Of a DNA stretch of 64,000 bases, positions 1-8,584 are shown piece after piece. Where the stretch lies: the NCBI GenBank assembly GCA_963781785.1, contig CAWAHD010000005.1, positions 3,162,001 through 3,226,000 of the forward strand, in the 5' to 3' direction. The position numbers were made by a program, and so were the translations under genes. The notes beneath the pieces were generated by a model. That model did not search any database. It was not told the origin of the DNA and was given only the letters and a program-made list of their open reading frames with translations. Positions within the stretch are counted from its first letter, which is position 1. The number at the start of each line of letters is the position of its first letter. The stretch comes from CAWAHD01 sp963781785 (GTDB lineage Bacteria; Planctomycetota; Planctomycetia; Isosphaerales; Isosphaeraceae).

Positions 1-216
1 GCCGCGAATCGCCAGGCGATGTCCAAGGCGGTCGCGAAGCTCAAGAAGGGGATCACCGGGGTCCAGAAGGCCTACACGGAATTGAAACAGGACCCGCTGA
101 TCACCTCGGCCATCAAACAAGTGGCGCCCGGAGCCGCGCTCGAGCCGACCGATGACTTCAAGAACTACGCCAAGCGCCTGCCCGATCTGGAGAAGACCCT
201 GAGCACGCGGAAATGA
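1..216 (+). CDS. C-terminal fragment of an unrecognised protein
   Basis: The frame is open from the first base of the window, so the 5' end probably lies outside; the first ATG is at 19 and the TGA stop is at 214-216. The visible product (about 71 residues, 65 from the ATG) is rich in Lys and Ala and looks helical and soluble, with no signal peptide or membrane segment. I do not recognise a family. It is on the same strand as the protease/nuclease gene 305 bases downstream, but nothing shows that they form an operon. Confidence 0.4.
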   Translation, partial: AANRQAMSKAVAKLKKGITGVQKAYTELKQDPLITSAIKQVAPGAALEPTDDFKNYAKRLPDLEKTLSTRK

Positions 217-521
217 GCGTCCAGCCCAATCGATCGATGGATGGGCGCGTTTCGACGCCGCCTCGGCCTCGAGCAAGTCCCCATGAGCCTCGTCCTCACG
301 CCCCGAGGGGCCGAACTCGCGCGCGAACCTGGCCTGCCGCCAATCGACACCAGATCGCCACTTGAGCCCTTGACGGGATCGCGGACAATCAGCGATGTTT
401 GCGTACCGCGCGCGTCCAATGGTGAATGGACCGGCTCCGGACACCTGTTCCCTTGCAGCACGGAGCCGTCGACCGGGCTGCACGGGATCCTTGCGTTACC
501 CCGAGCCAGGAGGACACGAAG
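217..521. other. Intergenic stretch before the protease gene
   Basis: No convincing coding frame. The only clear signal is the Shine-Dalgarno sequence AGGAGG at its right end, about 8 bases before the ATG at 522. I see no clear terminator hairpin or repeat. Confidence 0.4.
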
Positions 522-2297
522 ATGAGTCGCAAACCAGCCGCGGCGCCCTTGACCGAACCCGCTATATCGGAGCGCGTGCCGGAGCGCCTTGAGTCGAACG
601 GAGGAACTGTGCCCATCGAGCCACCAACAAATACCGCCAACGCCGCGCCGGGGACCGCGATCCCGGCCGAGTCGCTCCTGGAGCTGCTCCAGGAATCGGC
701 CCGGCGAACCGACCAAGCCTTGAGTCCGGTCGAAGGATTGGAAGGTGCGTCGCGCAGCGTGACCAGGTCGCCCTTCCCTCGTGCCGGCTCGAGCGCCGAG
801 CCGCCTGCCCCGGAGGCTGTCTCGGCTGAGAGGCTGCGGAGCAATCCTGCCGGAGCCGTGGAGCGGAGGCTGCGGCGGCTCGGTGTTCTGCCGCCGGCGG
901 TTGCCACCCGATCGCTCGGTCCCCGGACCGAGACCGCCGGTCGTGCAGTCGAATCCTCAAATCCCTCCATGGAGGGGTATGGGCTGGAGCGAATCATCGG
1001 CCGCAACATGCTCATGGAGGTCAAATACCTGGAGGCCGGAGGGGTCGCCGCACGCGCAGTCGGCCGGGTGCTCATCCGCGACAGCCAGAATCGCTCACTG
1101 GGGTTCGGGACCGGCTTCCTCGTCGCGCCCGGGCTCTTGATGACGAACAATCACGTCCTCTCCTCGGCCGCCATCGCCGGCGCCAGCCAGGTTGAATTCA
1201 ATTACCAGCGCAGTCTGGACGGCCGGCTGGAACGATCCGCCATCTTCAATCTCGACAAGGATCGCTTCTTCGTGACCAGCCCGGTCAAGGAGCTCGACTT
1301 CACGCTGGTCGCGGTCGCGGAAACCTCGGCCGACGGCCGACGGCTCGACACGTTCGGCTATCTGCCTTTGAACGCCGTCGCCGACGAGGTCCTGGCCGGC
1401 GAGTGTGTGACGATCATCCAGCATCCCAAAGGCGACCCAAAGCAGGTCGCCCTCCGCAAGAACGAGGTGATCAGGCTCCCCGACGACCAGGACCGCTTCC
1501 TCCACTACCAGACCGACACAAACCCCGGCTCGTCGGGTTCTCCCGTCTTCAACGACGGCTGGGAGGTGGTGGCTCTGCACCATTCCGGCAAACCGGCCGT
1601 CGACAGCAAGGGGAACTACCTGACCGCAGACGGCACCGTATGGTCGCCCGACATGGGGCTCGACCGGATCAAGTGGCTGGCCAACGAGGGGGTGCGCGTC
1701 CTCGCCATCGTCAAATTCCTGGAGAGGCAGAATCTGACCGAGTCGCAGAAGGCATTGCTTGCGCCCGCGCTCGGCTCTCTCCCGGCTCCCAAGCCTCGAC
1801 CTGACAGTCCCGCGGTCGGGGCGGCCCAGCCGGCCACCGGCACCGCCACATCGATGGCCGGCGCGCCCACTCTAGGAGGGCCGCCCGCCGCCCCGAGCCC
1901 GAGCGTGCTCCTCTCCGACCCGACACCTGCTCCGGTGGCTGCGCTGCACTGCGCCGTCACCGGCTGTGGCGCCGGTCGAGACGACGACGGTGTCGACGCC
2001 CGGTCGACCGGGTGCTCTTCTGCCGGATGGGAGCGTGTCGCTGACGATCCCTCTCGAAGTGACGGTGCGGTTGCTCGCGCCGATCGCGCCAGGCACGCTC
2101 GCCGGCACAGCCTCGGCGCAGGCAGAGGCGGCCGAGGAAAAAATCCAGATCGACCCGGATTACGGCACGCGCGAGGGGTACGACCCGGAGTTCCTGGGCG
2201 CCAAAGACCTGGCCGTCCCGATGCCCAAGCTGAGCCGCGCCCTGGAGGCCGACGCAGCCATCAATCGCGAGGCCGGACCGGACATGCCCGGCTATGA
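522..2297 (+). CDS. Trypsin-like serine protease (N-terminal half of a protease-nuclease gene)
   Basis: The start at 522 is chosen because AGGAGG precedes it at good spacing; ATG/GTG codons further up lack one. Residues 1-150 are Pro/Ala/Glu-rich and low in complexity. Residues about 165-360 form a trypsin-like (Trypsin_2-type) domain. The likely triad is His211 (TNNHVL), Asp259 (KELDFTL) and Ser338 in NPGSSGSPV. There is no signal peptide, so a cytoplasmic site is likely. A Pro/Ala-rich linker follows. The true reading frame leaves this one at about 1940-1965 and continues as the NUC domain (next entry); the residues from there to the stop at 2297 are off-frame Arg-rich sequence. Fusions of a trypsin-like domain with a non-specific nuclease fit an effector role, which is inferred. 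Confidence 0.75.
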   Translation: MSRKPAAAPLTEPAISERVPERLESNGGTVPIEPPTNTANAAPGTAIPAESLLELLQESARRTDQALSPVEGLEGASRSVTRSPFPRAGSSAEPPAPEAVSAERLRSNPAGAVERRLRRLGVLPPAVATRSLGPRTETAGRAVESSNPSMEGYGLERIIGRNMLMEVKYLEAGGVAARAVGRVLIRDSQNRSLGFGTGFLVAPGLLMTNNHVLSSAAIAGASQVEFNYQRSLDGRLERSAIFNLDKDRFFVTSPVKELDFTLVAVAETSADGRRLDTFGYLPLNAVADEVLAGECVTIIQHPKGDPKQVALRKNEVIRLPDDQDRFLHYQTDTNPGSSGSPVFNDGWEVVALHHSGKPAVDSKGNYLTADGTVWSPDMGLDRIKWLANEGVRVLAIVKFLERQNLTESQKALLAPALGSLPAPKPRPDSPAVGAAQPATGTATSMAGAPTLGGPPAAPSPSVLLSDPTPAPVAALHCAVTGCGAGRDDDGVDARSTGCSSAGWERVADDPSRSDGAVARADRARHARRHSLGAGRGGRGKNPDRPGLRHARGVRPGVPGRQRPGRPDAQAEPRPGGRRSHQSRGRTGHARL

Positions 2298-3051
2298 GCT
2301 GCCTTACCATCATTTCAGCGTCGTGCTCAGCCGCAAGCGCCGGCTTGCGATCTTCACAGCGGTCAACATCGACGGCCGAACCCCGGGAGGCGCGAAGCGG
2401 GAGCAGGATAAGTGGATCTTCGACCCACGCGTTGCCAGGGAGGCCCAGGTGGGCGACCCGTTCTACAAAGGCACGGTGTTCAACCGCGGCCACCTGGTCC
2501 GGCGCCTCGATCCGGCGTGGGGCCGCGGCCCGACAGTCGCGAAGGCTGCCAACGACGATACCTTCCATTTCACGAATTGCAGCCCGCAGCACGAGAATTT
2601 CAATCAAGGCAAGAAGCTCTGGGCCGGCCTCGAGGACTACCTGCTGAAAACCAGCGGTGACGAACGCCGCCGCATCACCGTGTTCACGGGCCCAGTGTTC
2701 GCCAAGGGTGACCCCGAGTACCGCGGGCTACCCATCCCCAAGAAGTTCTGGAAAGTCGCCGTGACCGTACGCAAAACGGGCCGCTTGAACGCGACAGCCT
2801 ATATCGTCGACCAGGAGGACCTGATCCGGCCGTTGTTCGAGGCGGCGGCCGAGGAGCTGGACCTGGCGGCCGTCGCACGGGTGTTCCAGGTCAACGTGCG
2901 CAAGGTGGAGCAACTGACCGGGCTGGACTTTGGGCAGTTGCGAGACTGCGACCCCACCGGCAAGCTCGGCCTGTTCGAGGCGACCCAAGAGGGCGGCGAC
3001 GAGCGCGAGCTGGAAGATTTCAGCGAGATTTCCCTCGACCCTTCGGAATAG
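1966..3051 (+). CDS. DNA/RNA non-specific endonuclease (NUC family), C-terminal half of the protease-nuclease gene
   Basis: A 361-codon frame from a GTG at 1966. That GTG has no ribosome-binding site, so it is probably not a true start but a continuation of the protease gene after a one-base frameshift. After a linker of about 60 residues comes an Endonuclease_NS (NUC) domain, residues about 65-340. It has the active-site signature FNRGH (His176; the family usually has DRGH) and the metal-binding segment FTNCSPQHENFNQG. Such enzymes cut DNA and RNA non-specifically and need Mg2+. The stop at 3051 lies 32 bases inside the 3' end of the convergent caspase/hydrolase gene, so the two genes overlap tail to tail. 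No immunity protein is visible beside it. Confidence 0.75.
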   Translation: MAPVETTTVSTPGRPGALLPDGSVSLTIPLEVTVRLLAPIAPGTLAGTASAQAEAAEEKIQIDPDYGTREGYDPEFLGAKDLAVPMPKLSRALEADAAINREAGPDMPGYELPYHHFSVVLSRKRRLAIFTAVNIDGRTPGGAKREQDKWIFDPRVAREAQVGDPFYKGTVFNRGHLVRRLDPAWGRGPTVAKAANDDTFHFTNCSPQHENFNQGKKLWAGLEDYLLKTSGDERRRITVFTGPVFAKGDPEYRGLPIPKKFWKVAVTVRKTGRLNATAYIVDQEDLIRPLFEAAAEELDLAAVARVFQVNVRKVEQLTGLDFGQLRDCDPTGKLGLFEATQEGGDERELEDFSEISLDPSE

Positions 3052-3803
3052 ACAACGCGTCGGCAAGAGCCTTCAGCCCCGCCGGATCGCGGAAATAGCT
3101 GAGATGGTCGCAGGCCACAGGCCGGACGTCGAAGGCAGGCTTCCGTCCGTGCGCGATATTTTTCATGCTCGCAACCGAGACAGCCACGTCGTTTTCCTGG
3201 TCGTTAAAAAATGGGTTCGCGACCGAGTGCAGCAGCTTGGAACCGGTCAGGCGCGACAGCAACCGCGCGAGGAAGCTCGGTTTCCCGGCGCCTGGGTCGG
3301 CAACCGCCGCCGCGATGATCGACGTGTTGCCGGCGAGCATGATGTAGGGGATGCCAGGGTCCGGGCTAAGCTTCAGCTTCGCCAGGACTTTCGAGTCGGG
3401 AAGCATTTCGTTGAGAGTCACGGTCGGACTCTCCACTTGCTTCACGAGGCTGGCGACGACCGCGGCGGGCCACGAGGTTTTCGTGGCGTGGTTCAGCCCG
3501 AGCGAAAGCGCGAGAGTCGCCCAATCCCCGATCTTGGCCCAGGGCGATCCACCGTTGGGCGTGCCGAGCATCACGAGCCGGCGCGCGATCTGATTGCCGC
3601 CCTCATGCTCGATGAACCAGCGCGAGACCAGCCCCCCCATCGAGTGCGCCGCAATGTCGAGCGTCGTTTTGTGTCCGGCCTGGAGGCCGACTGCTTCCAG
3701 CCGCTCCTTGAGCTGGCGCCCATTGTCCTCGATCGTGGTGCTCAAGTTCTCGTAGTCGAACGTTAACACCAGGTCATACGCGCTGGCCAGGGGCCGGTGC
3801 TCG
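3020..3803 (-). CDS. Alpha/beta-hydrolase (PGAP1/DUF7379-like) end of the caspase gene
   Basis: This frame holds the C-terminal part of the caspase protein. The caspase frame ends just after the oxyanion-side motif FVHGIIGD. This frame resumes with RPLASAYDLV and carries the lipase-type nucleophile motif AHSMGG and a GTPNGG segment. Joined, they make a normal alpha/beta hydrolase of the PGAP1/DUF7379 type. Reading the bases at 3795-3805 shows the two frames differ by one missing base. Substrate unknown; lipid or ester hydrolysis is only the family expectation. The stop at 3020 overlaps the end of the convergent nuclease gene by 32 bases. Confidence 0.7.
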
Positions 3804-6495
3804 AAAGCTTGGCGAGCTGAACACTCGGGACCATGCTCTCTGTGTCTCCGATGATTCCGTGCACGAACAAGAGAATGCGCTTGGCCTTCTTCACGCGGCC
3901 GCTGACCTCGGATGGGTCGCGGATTGGCTTGACGGATCCCTCGGGCGACACATCGGCTGCACCCAGGATCGGGTATGTGCCCTTCGCCCCGGCCGCCTTG
4001 CCGATGACCTTGTGAAAGTAGATCTTGATCGCGCCCTTGAGCGACCGAGAATCAACCAGCGGCGACGTGAGCCGGTCGAGGGCAATCATGGTCTCACCCG
4101 CGGATCGGCTCTCCACTCGGCCGAGCGGGAGAAAGAACTCGCCGTCATAGGCGACCGGGAGCACATGCTCATCGGGCAAAAGCGCGATCGGCACGCTCAG
4201 TCGCAGCGGCGCTTCGGGTGTGACGACTGACGGATCGGCCACATCGTTCAGTTCGAGAACGCTCAGCCCGGGATCGTTGCCCCGGCTGGCGGTGAACGGC
4301 AAAGGCTGGACGACGCTCGGGTCGTCGTAGAGCAGTCGAGGCAGCCTGCGGCTGCCCAGGTCGCGCGTGGCGAGCGGCGCCGTGGTCAGCCGTGCGGTCG
4401 CCTTGACGCTGGGATGCCCCAGGAGCTTGACGCCGCCGGCGAGCGTGATCGTCTCACCGGCCACGGCAAGGGCCGTTGTCTTCTGCGGCCGGACAGTCGT
4501 GAATGAGACTTCCGTCGCCTGCCAATCGTCGATGGCGGCGGGCGGGTCCGCGCCCAGCTCGCGGGTCTGGATCTTCTGCATCAGGCGATTGAGGCTGCCA
4601 TTGCGGCCGCCGCCCGTGGTCCCGATCGAGCGGGTCGAGCTGGCTGCTCTCGGCATGTCGAGCGACGGTTGCTCGAGCGTCCGCGGGTCGAACTCCTCGG
4701 TGCAAACGATCAACTTCAGCAAGTCTTTGTATTCGATGATGCCCTGCTTCCAGACCTCGTCGGGGACCGTCGCCGGGATCGGGTTACCCATGTTGCCCCA
4801 GGCCGTCTTACCCGGCTCGAGCTTGACGCAGCCGGCCCTGAGCAGTCCGGCATCGACCCGGAATCGCTGGGTCAGGTCGAGCAGGCCGCAGAACAGGGTG
4901 CGCTCGGAGTTGTTGGTCATGCTGACCTGGAACGCCGGGGGGACCTCCTTGCCGTCCTTGATCTGATATTCGAGTCGAACCTCGCGCCCGGAGACCTCTT
5001 TACCGTCGACCAGGATGGTCAGTTTCACGTCACCGGGCTGGATCGTGCTGGCTGGGTTGTTGAGCCGTGCGGTCTGCGTCCATCGGGCGATGTGCTCCAG
5101 GCGCTGGACCGCCAGGGTGGCACCGGCCTCGTTCAGGCCGTCGACCTGGGCGACGAGCGGCCGGTCGTCGTTGGGCTTGGTGATGACAAACTGGCCGTTG
5201 CGAGCGACCAGGCGAAAATCGGAGTTCTCCTCTGGTCGCGCGACACGAATGAAGAGCGAGGGCTGACCTTCCGGCGACGCGGAGTCGACGGCCTTACTGA
5301 CCAGCTCGCAGGCCGCCGCGTCCCCTTCCAGCCCGACGGCCAAGGCGGGCGCGGGCAGGCTGATGATGAGGGCCTTGTAGGTCTGGCGCGGATCGAGCTG
5401 AGCGTCGCCCTCGATCGACACCCGGCTGGTCGCCGTGAGGACTTCCTCCACCACGGCGGTTGCCAGCGCCTGGGCGGGATCGTGGAATTCTTGAGCGGTC
5501 GCGTCGAATCGGAAGAAGGCGAGTCGAACTTGGTCGGCACCGGCCGGGGCCGGAATGCCATTCGTCAAGCCGCCATTGATCGTCCAGCGGCCGTCGCGGA
5601 AGCTGGCGGTGAACGAGGCGGGGGCCGGCTGGATCGCGCCGTCGAGGAAGATGGCGTCGAGGTCGTCATTGCGGCTGGCTTCGAGCTGCGGCGCCTGGTT
5701 GGTGACCTGATTGGCGACGAGTGCGGAGGCGCGGGCGAACAGGTCGCGATAGGTCGGCACTCCGGCGGCGCTCTTGAGGGCCTCGCCCAGGAAGTACGAG
5801 AGCGCCCCGCGGTGCCGGCCGTCACCGACATATTCCTTGGCCTCCTCGTCGTCGCGGCAGGCCGCGAAAAGCACATGCCGCCCCTCCGCTGCGACCTGCC
5901 AGGCCCCGCCGCTTGCGTTCACGTCGCGGGTCGCGGCCGCCGCGAGTGCCTCGTCGGCCGAGACGAGAAACGACTCGATGGGACGATGGCGGAGATCGGT
6001 GGGAGCGCGCCGGACCACCGTCCCGACGTCACGCGTGCCCGAGCCGGAATGACAGCAGTCCAGGATGACGGCCACATGGGGCCCCCTGGCAGCGACCTCG
6101 CTGATCAGCTTGGCCAGCTCCTTGTCGGCCAGGTCCCAGTTTCCGGGGTCCCGGCTATCGAAGCAGACGAGGGTCTCGTCAAGCTGGTCCGGCTCAATTT
6201 TCCAGAACTCCTCGGGGGCATTCTCCTGCGAGCCGTGCCCACTGTAATAGAAGAGGGCAACGTCTCCCTTTTGGGCATTGCCGAGGTGCGTTCGGAACCC
6301 ATCCACGACCGCCTGGCGGGTCGCCTCGGAGTTCTTGAGCGTCTTGAGGTTGAGCGCAACTCCCTTGTCCTTGGCGACGCGCTCATCCAGGTACGCCGCA
6401 AAGGCGTCGATATCGTTGACGCAGCCCCGAAGACTCGGAATCGGCCTGGGATACTCGTCCAGGGCGATCAGCAAGGCATAGATGGCGCGAGACAT
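3763..6495 (-). CDS. Caspase-family (peptidase C14) protein with C-terminal hydrolase
   Basis: The start at 6495 (MSRAIYAL) has an AAGGAG site about 10 bases upstream; the frame is open further to 6612 but has no better site. Residues about 4-250 are a caspase/metacaspase domain with catalytic His87 (YYSGHGSQ) and Cys148 in the metacaspase-like DCCHSG. The middle 500 residues are beta-rich and unassigned. Near residue 890 an alpha/beta hydrolase begins (FVHGIIGD) and is cut by a frameshift; the remainder is the adjacent entry. There is no signal peptide or membrane segment. In bacteria, caspase-like proteases are often parts of conflict or regulated cell-death systems (established for the class). 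Here the neighbours are a tail-collar gene 82 bases upstream on the same strand and the convergent protease-nuclease. Confidence 0.8.
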   Translation of the reverse strand: MSRAIYALLIALDEYPRPIPSLRGCVNDIDAFAAYLDERVAKDKGVALNLKTLKNSEATRQAVVDGFRTHLGNAQKGDVALFYYSGHGSQENAPEEFWKIEPDQLDETLVCFDSRDPGNWDLADKELAKLISEVAARGPHVAVILDCCHSGSGTRDVGTVVRRAPTDLRHRPIESFLVSADEALAAAATRDVNASGGAWQVAAEGRHVLFAACRDDEEAKEYVGDGRHRGALSYFLGEALKSAAGVPTYRDLFARASALVANQVTNQAPQLEASRNDDLDAIFLDGAIQPAPASFTASFRDGRWTINGGLTNGIPAPAGADQVRLAFFRFDATAQEFHDPAQALATAVVEEVLTATSRVSIEGDAQLDPRQTYKALIISLPAPALAVGLEGDAAACELVSKAVDSASPEGQPSLFIRVARPEENSDFRLVARNGQFVITKPNDDRPLVAQVDGLNEAGATLAVQRLEHIARWTQTARLNNPASTIQPGDVKLTILVDGKEVSGREVRLEYQIKDGKEVPPAFQVSMTNNSERTLFCGLLDLTQRFRVDAGLLRAGCVKLEPGKTAWGNMGNPIPATVPDEVWKQGIIEYKDLLKLIVCTEEFDPRTLEQPSLDMPRAASSTRSIGTTGGGRNGSLNRLMQKIQTRELGADPPAAIDDWQATEVSFTTVRPQKTTALAVAGETITLAGGVKLLGHPSVKATARLTTAPLATRDLGSRRLPRLLYDDPSVVQPLPFTASRGNDPGLSVLELNDVADPSVVTPEAPLRLSVPIALLPDEHVLPVAYDGEFFLPLGRVESRSAGETMIALDRLTSPLVDSRSLKGAIKIYFHKVIGKAAGAKGTYPILGAADVSPEGSVKPIRDPSEVSGRVKKAKRILLFVHGIIGDTESMVPSVQLAKLSSTGPWPARMTWC

Positions 6496-6577
6496 CGGCG
6501 CACTCTCCTTTTGGAAGCGAAATGTCGGCGGGAGACTACCAGCGCCCTCGTCTCGGCTCGTTTTCGTGTCATCACCT

Positions 6578-7105
6578 TCAAGACCGGCTGGGGAAAATAC
6601 CGGCCAGGGCAATGATGTAGTTCAGCGCCAGGAGCGGCTGGCGGTTCTCGTGGGCCTGGCCGCCGCCGGTGTTTCCAATGGTCTGGGCCGCCATCGTCGT
6701 ATTCGACGCCGCTTTCTGGTAAATCGTGTCGCCGGTGCCCGATGCCGCCCAGACTGCGCCGGCCGGAGAGATCGCAGCCCCGGCCGCAGTGGTCGCCTGA
6801 GGCGTGTAGCTATGCGCATGCGCCGGAATCTGGGGCGTCTGCAAGGTGACGCTCTCGACGCCCGCCGTCTGGCCCAGGGTGTACGGGGAGAGTCCCGTCC
6901 CCTGGCCGAAATGGAGCGGGACACGGCTCTGGAGGTTCGGAAGTGCGAAGTTGGTCACGCCGTCGCCTCCGTAGGTCGTGCCGAGTAACGAGAACAGCGC
7001 CGTGTTCTGCGAAATGGACAGGAGCTGTCCGTTGCAGAATGCCCAGCCCTGCGGAGCGAAATTGAAGGCAACCAGGGCGATCTCACCGAGCCAAGGGTCT
7101 TGCAT
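6578..7105 (-). CDS. Phage tail collar-domain protein (MdpB/microcystin-dependent type)
   Basis: 175 residues. The N-terminal WLGEIALVAFNFAPQGWAFC and NGQLLSI segments are diagnostic of the tail-collar family (PF07484), followed by the GTTYGGDGVTNFALPNL core and a Gly/Ala/Thr-rich tail ending in NYIIALAGIFPS. This is the short free-standing form common in bacteria outside prophages; no other phage genes are near. The start at 7105 is supported by GGAGAAG 9 bases upstream. It lies 82 bases upstream of the caspase gene on the same strand, so co-transcription is possible. Role unknown; surface or spike function is a family-level guess. Confidence 0.85.
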   Translation of the reverse strand: MQDPWLGEIALVAFNFAPQGWAFCNGQLLSISQNTALFSLLGTTYGGDGVTNFALPNLQSRVPLHFGQGTGLSPYTLGQTAGVESVTLQTPQIPAHAHSYTPQATTAAGAAISPAGAVWAASGTGDTIYQKAASNTTMAAQTIGNTGGGQAHENRQPLLALNYIIALAGIFPSRS

Positions 7106-7480
7106 TGGGTGCTTCTCCGGGAAAGTGCGCTATACACGCTCAGTTGAAAATGGATTGGTCGGTCGTGGTGACGGGATAGCCCTGCGAGACGGTTCTCGCC
7201 TTTGACGGGTCCGCGAGCGGACGACGAACATTCCACGACGAGGCAGATTGTGTCCAGCAGAGATGGGCAGAGTCAAAGAAAAAATGAGATTTCGCGAGAG
7301 CCCCATCCCACACCGCCTTGATGCCGCTGGCAAGTGGATCGCCAGGCGCAGGAATCGGTTGACTGCGATCTTGCATCGGCCCGTCCCCGGCGCGACACTG
7401 AACCGCGTCCGCCTGGGGCGAGGCGCGAGTGGCCGCCGCGCCCTTGACTTTGGACTGACGACAACCGGAGGAGCCGACCG
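7106..7480. other. Divergent intergenic region
   Basis: 375 bases between the minus-strand tail-collar gene and the plus-strand propeller gene. It must hold promoters for both. I see no repeat or inverted motif I can defend, only the GGAGGA ribosome site just before 7481. Confidence 0.4.
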
Positions 7481-8584
7481 ATGTCGAACGATGCTCAATG
7501 CGCCATGATCTTTGCCACGTTTCATTCCACCGCGACCGTGCAGGCGTTCTGCGCGACAACCGGCAAAGCAATCACCGAGAATTTTGTCGCCACCAACATC
7601 AAGCTGAATGAACCGCGGGGAATCTACTTCGACGGTAACGGCAATCTTTATGTCATCGACGGATACAAGAATTCGAGCGCGGTCTATCTTTACCCCAAGA
7701 CGACCTCAAGCCCTCCCTACGGCCCGGGCGTGACTTTGATCTCGCAAGACCAGAAAAAGGCCGACTCGATCGATCATCCGTTCGCTCTGGTATTCGACTC
7801 TGCGGCAAGTCCGTCGCTCTGTTATGTGTCGAACCAGGACTCGAACGTTGTGGCCTCGTTTTCGATCGACATCTCGAATCCGTCGAAGCCGTCTTCGAAG
7901 AGCCAGCCAGTCGCTTCTGCCTTGACGACGCTCTTTCCCAACGGCGACTTCCTGCACGGCACGCTGGTCGCTTCCGGCGCAGGACCCTTGCCCAAGGTGC
8001 CCCGCAACCCGCCGCCCGTTTCCGCCAAGGACGGAGGTCTTTCGGTGATCATGGGGCCCGATACAGGAAGCTCGAGTTCCACGGATGACAAGGCCTCGAG
8101 CAGCAAGGACACCGTGAAGTACAAGGTCTTGCACTCGGTTCGCGACCTGGCACTGGTGAACGGCGTGCTCCTCGTCGTCGACGAGGCGGGCGGGCTGGTC
8201 CGGATGTATGACCCGTCGAACGGAAACTACTGGGGCTCCAGCAAGGTGCAAGGTGCCCCCGGGGTGATCCTCGATTCACCGACCCATCTCCTCGTGGTGG
8301 GAAGCAACACGGTCTACGTCTCGTTTTCGAGCCACATTTATACGGGAACTCTCGAGATCGACAAGAGCGGCCAGCCTTCGCTCTCGCTGGCTCCGTTCTT
8401 CAAGCTGGGATCGGGCGCAGTTGCCGGCATGGTGGTTGATCCGTTCGGGAACTTCACCATCGCCAACCGTACCGGCAAGGAGATCCTGTCCTATTCGCCC
8501 AAAGACTGGACCACACCGCTGTGGACGACCGGCGTGCTCAATGACTCGCCCGAGTTCCTGCTTTATGTACCGGCCTCGAGCTGA
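7481..8584 (+). CDS. NHL/SMP-30-like beta-propeller protein of unknown function
   Basis: 367 residues, with GGAGGA 8 bases before the ATG. Repeated blade-like segments can be seen (PRGIYFDGNGNLYVIDG, HPFALVFD, VRDLALVNGVLLVVDEAGG, GMVVDPFGNFTIANRTG), a pattern typical of six-bladed NHL/SMP-30-type propellers. A Ser-rich low-complexity insert sits around residues 195-215. There is no clear signal peptide. No catalytic residues can be assigned, so it may be a binding scaffold or a lactonase-like enzyme. It converges on the sugar-dehydrogenase gene and overlaps its 3' end by 47 bases. Confidence 0.6.
   Translation: MSNDAQCAMIFATFHSTATVQAFCATTGKAITENFVATNIKLNEPRGIYFDGNGNLYVIDGYKNSSAVYLYPKTTSSPPYGPGVTLISQDQKKADSIDHPFALVFDSAASPSLCYVSNQDSNVVASFSIDISNPSKPSSKSQPVASALTTLFPNGDFLHGTLVASGAGPLPKVPRNPPPVSAKDGGLSVIMGPDTGSSSSTDDKASSSKDTVKYKVLHSVRDLALVNGVLLVVDEAGGLVRMYDPSNGNYWGSSKVQGAPGVILDSPTHLLVVGSNTVYVSFSSHIYTGTLEIDKSGQPSLSLAPFFKLGSGAVAGMVVDPFGNFTIANRTGKEILSYSPKDWTTPLWTTGVLNDSPEFLLYVPASS

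Noticed and set aside
165..1150. Long minus-strand open frames opposite the protease gene
   Set aside because: High-GC shadow frames; Arg/Ser/Pro-rich, no domain, no ribosome site, while the plus strand has a clear protease domain.
4669..6615. 648-codon plus-strand frame opposite the caspase gene
   Set aside because: Shadow of the caspase gene; composition (Gly/Arg/Asp/Val) and lack of motifs show no independent coding.
6578..7105. Prophage or tailocin signalled by the tail-collar gene
   Set aside because: No other structural, lysis or packaging genes are near; this short collar protein is common outside phages.
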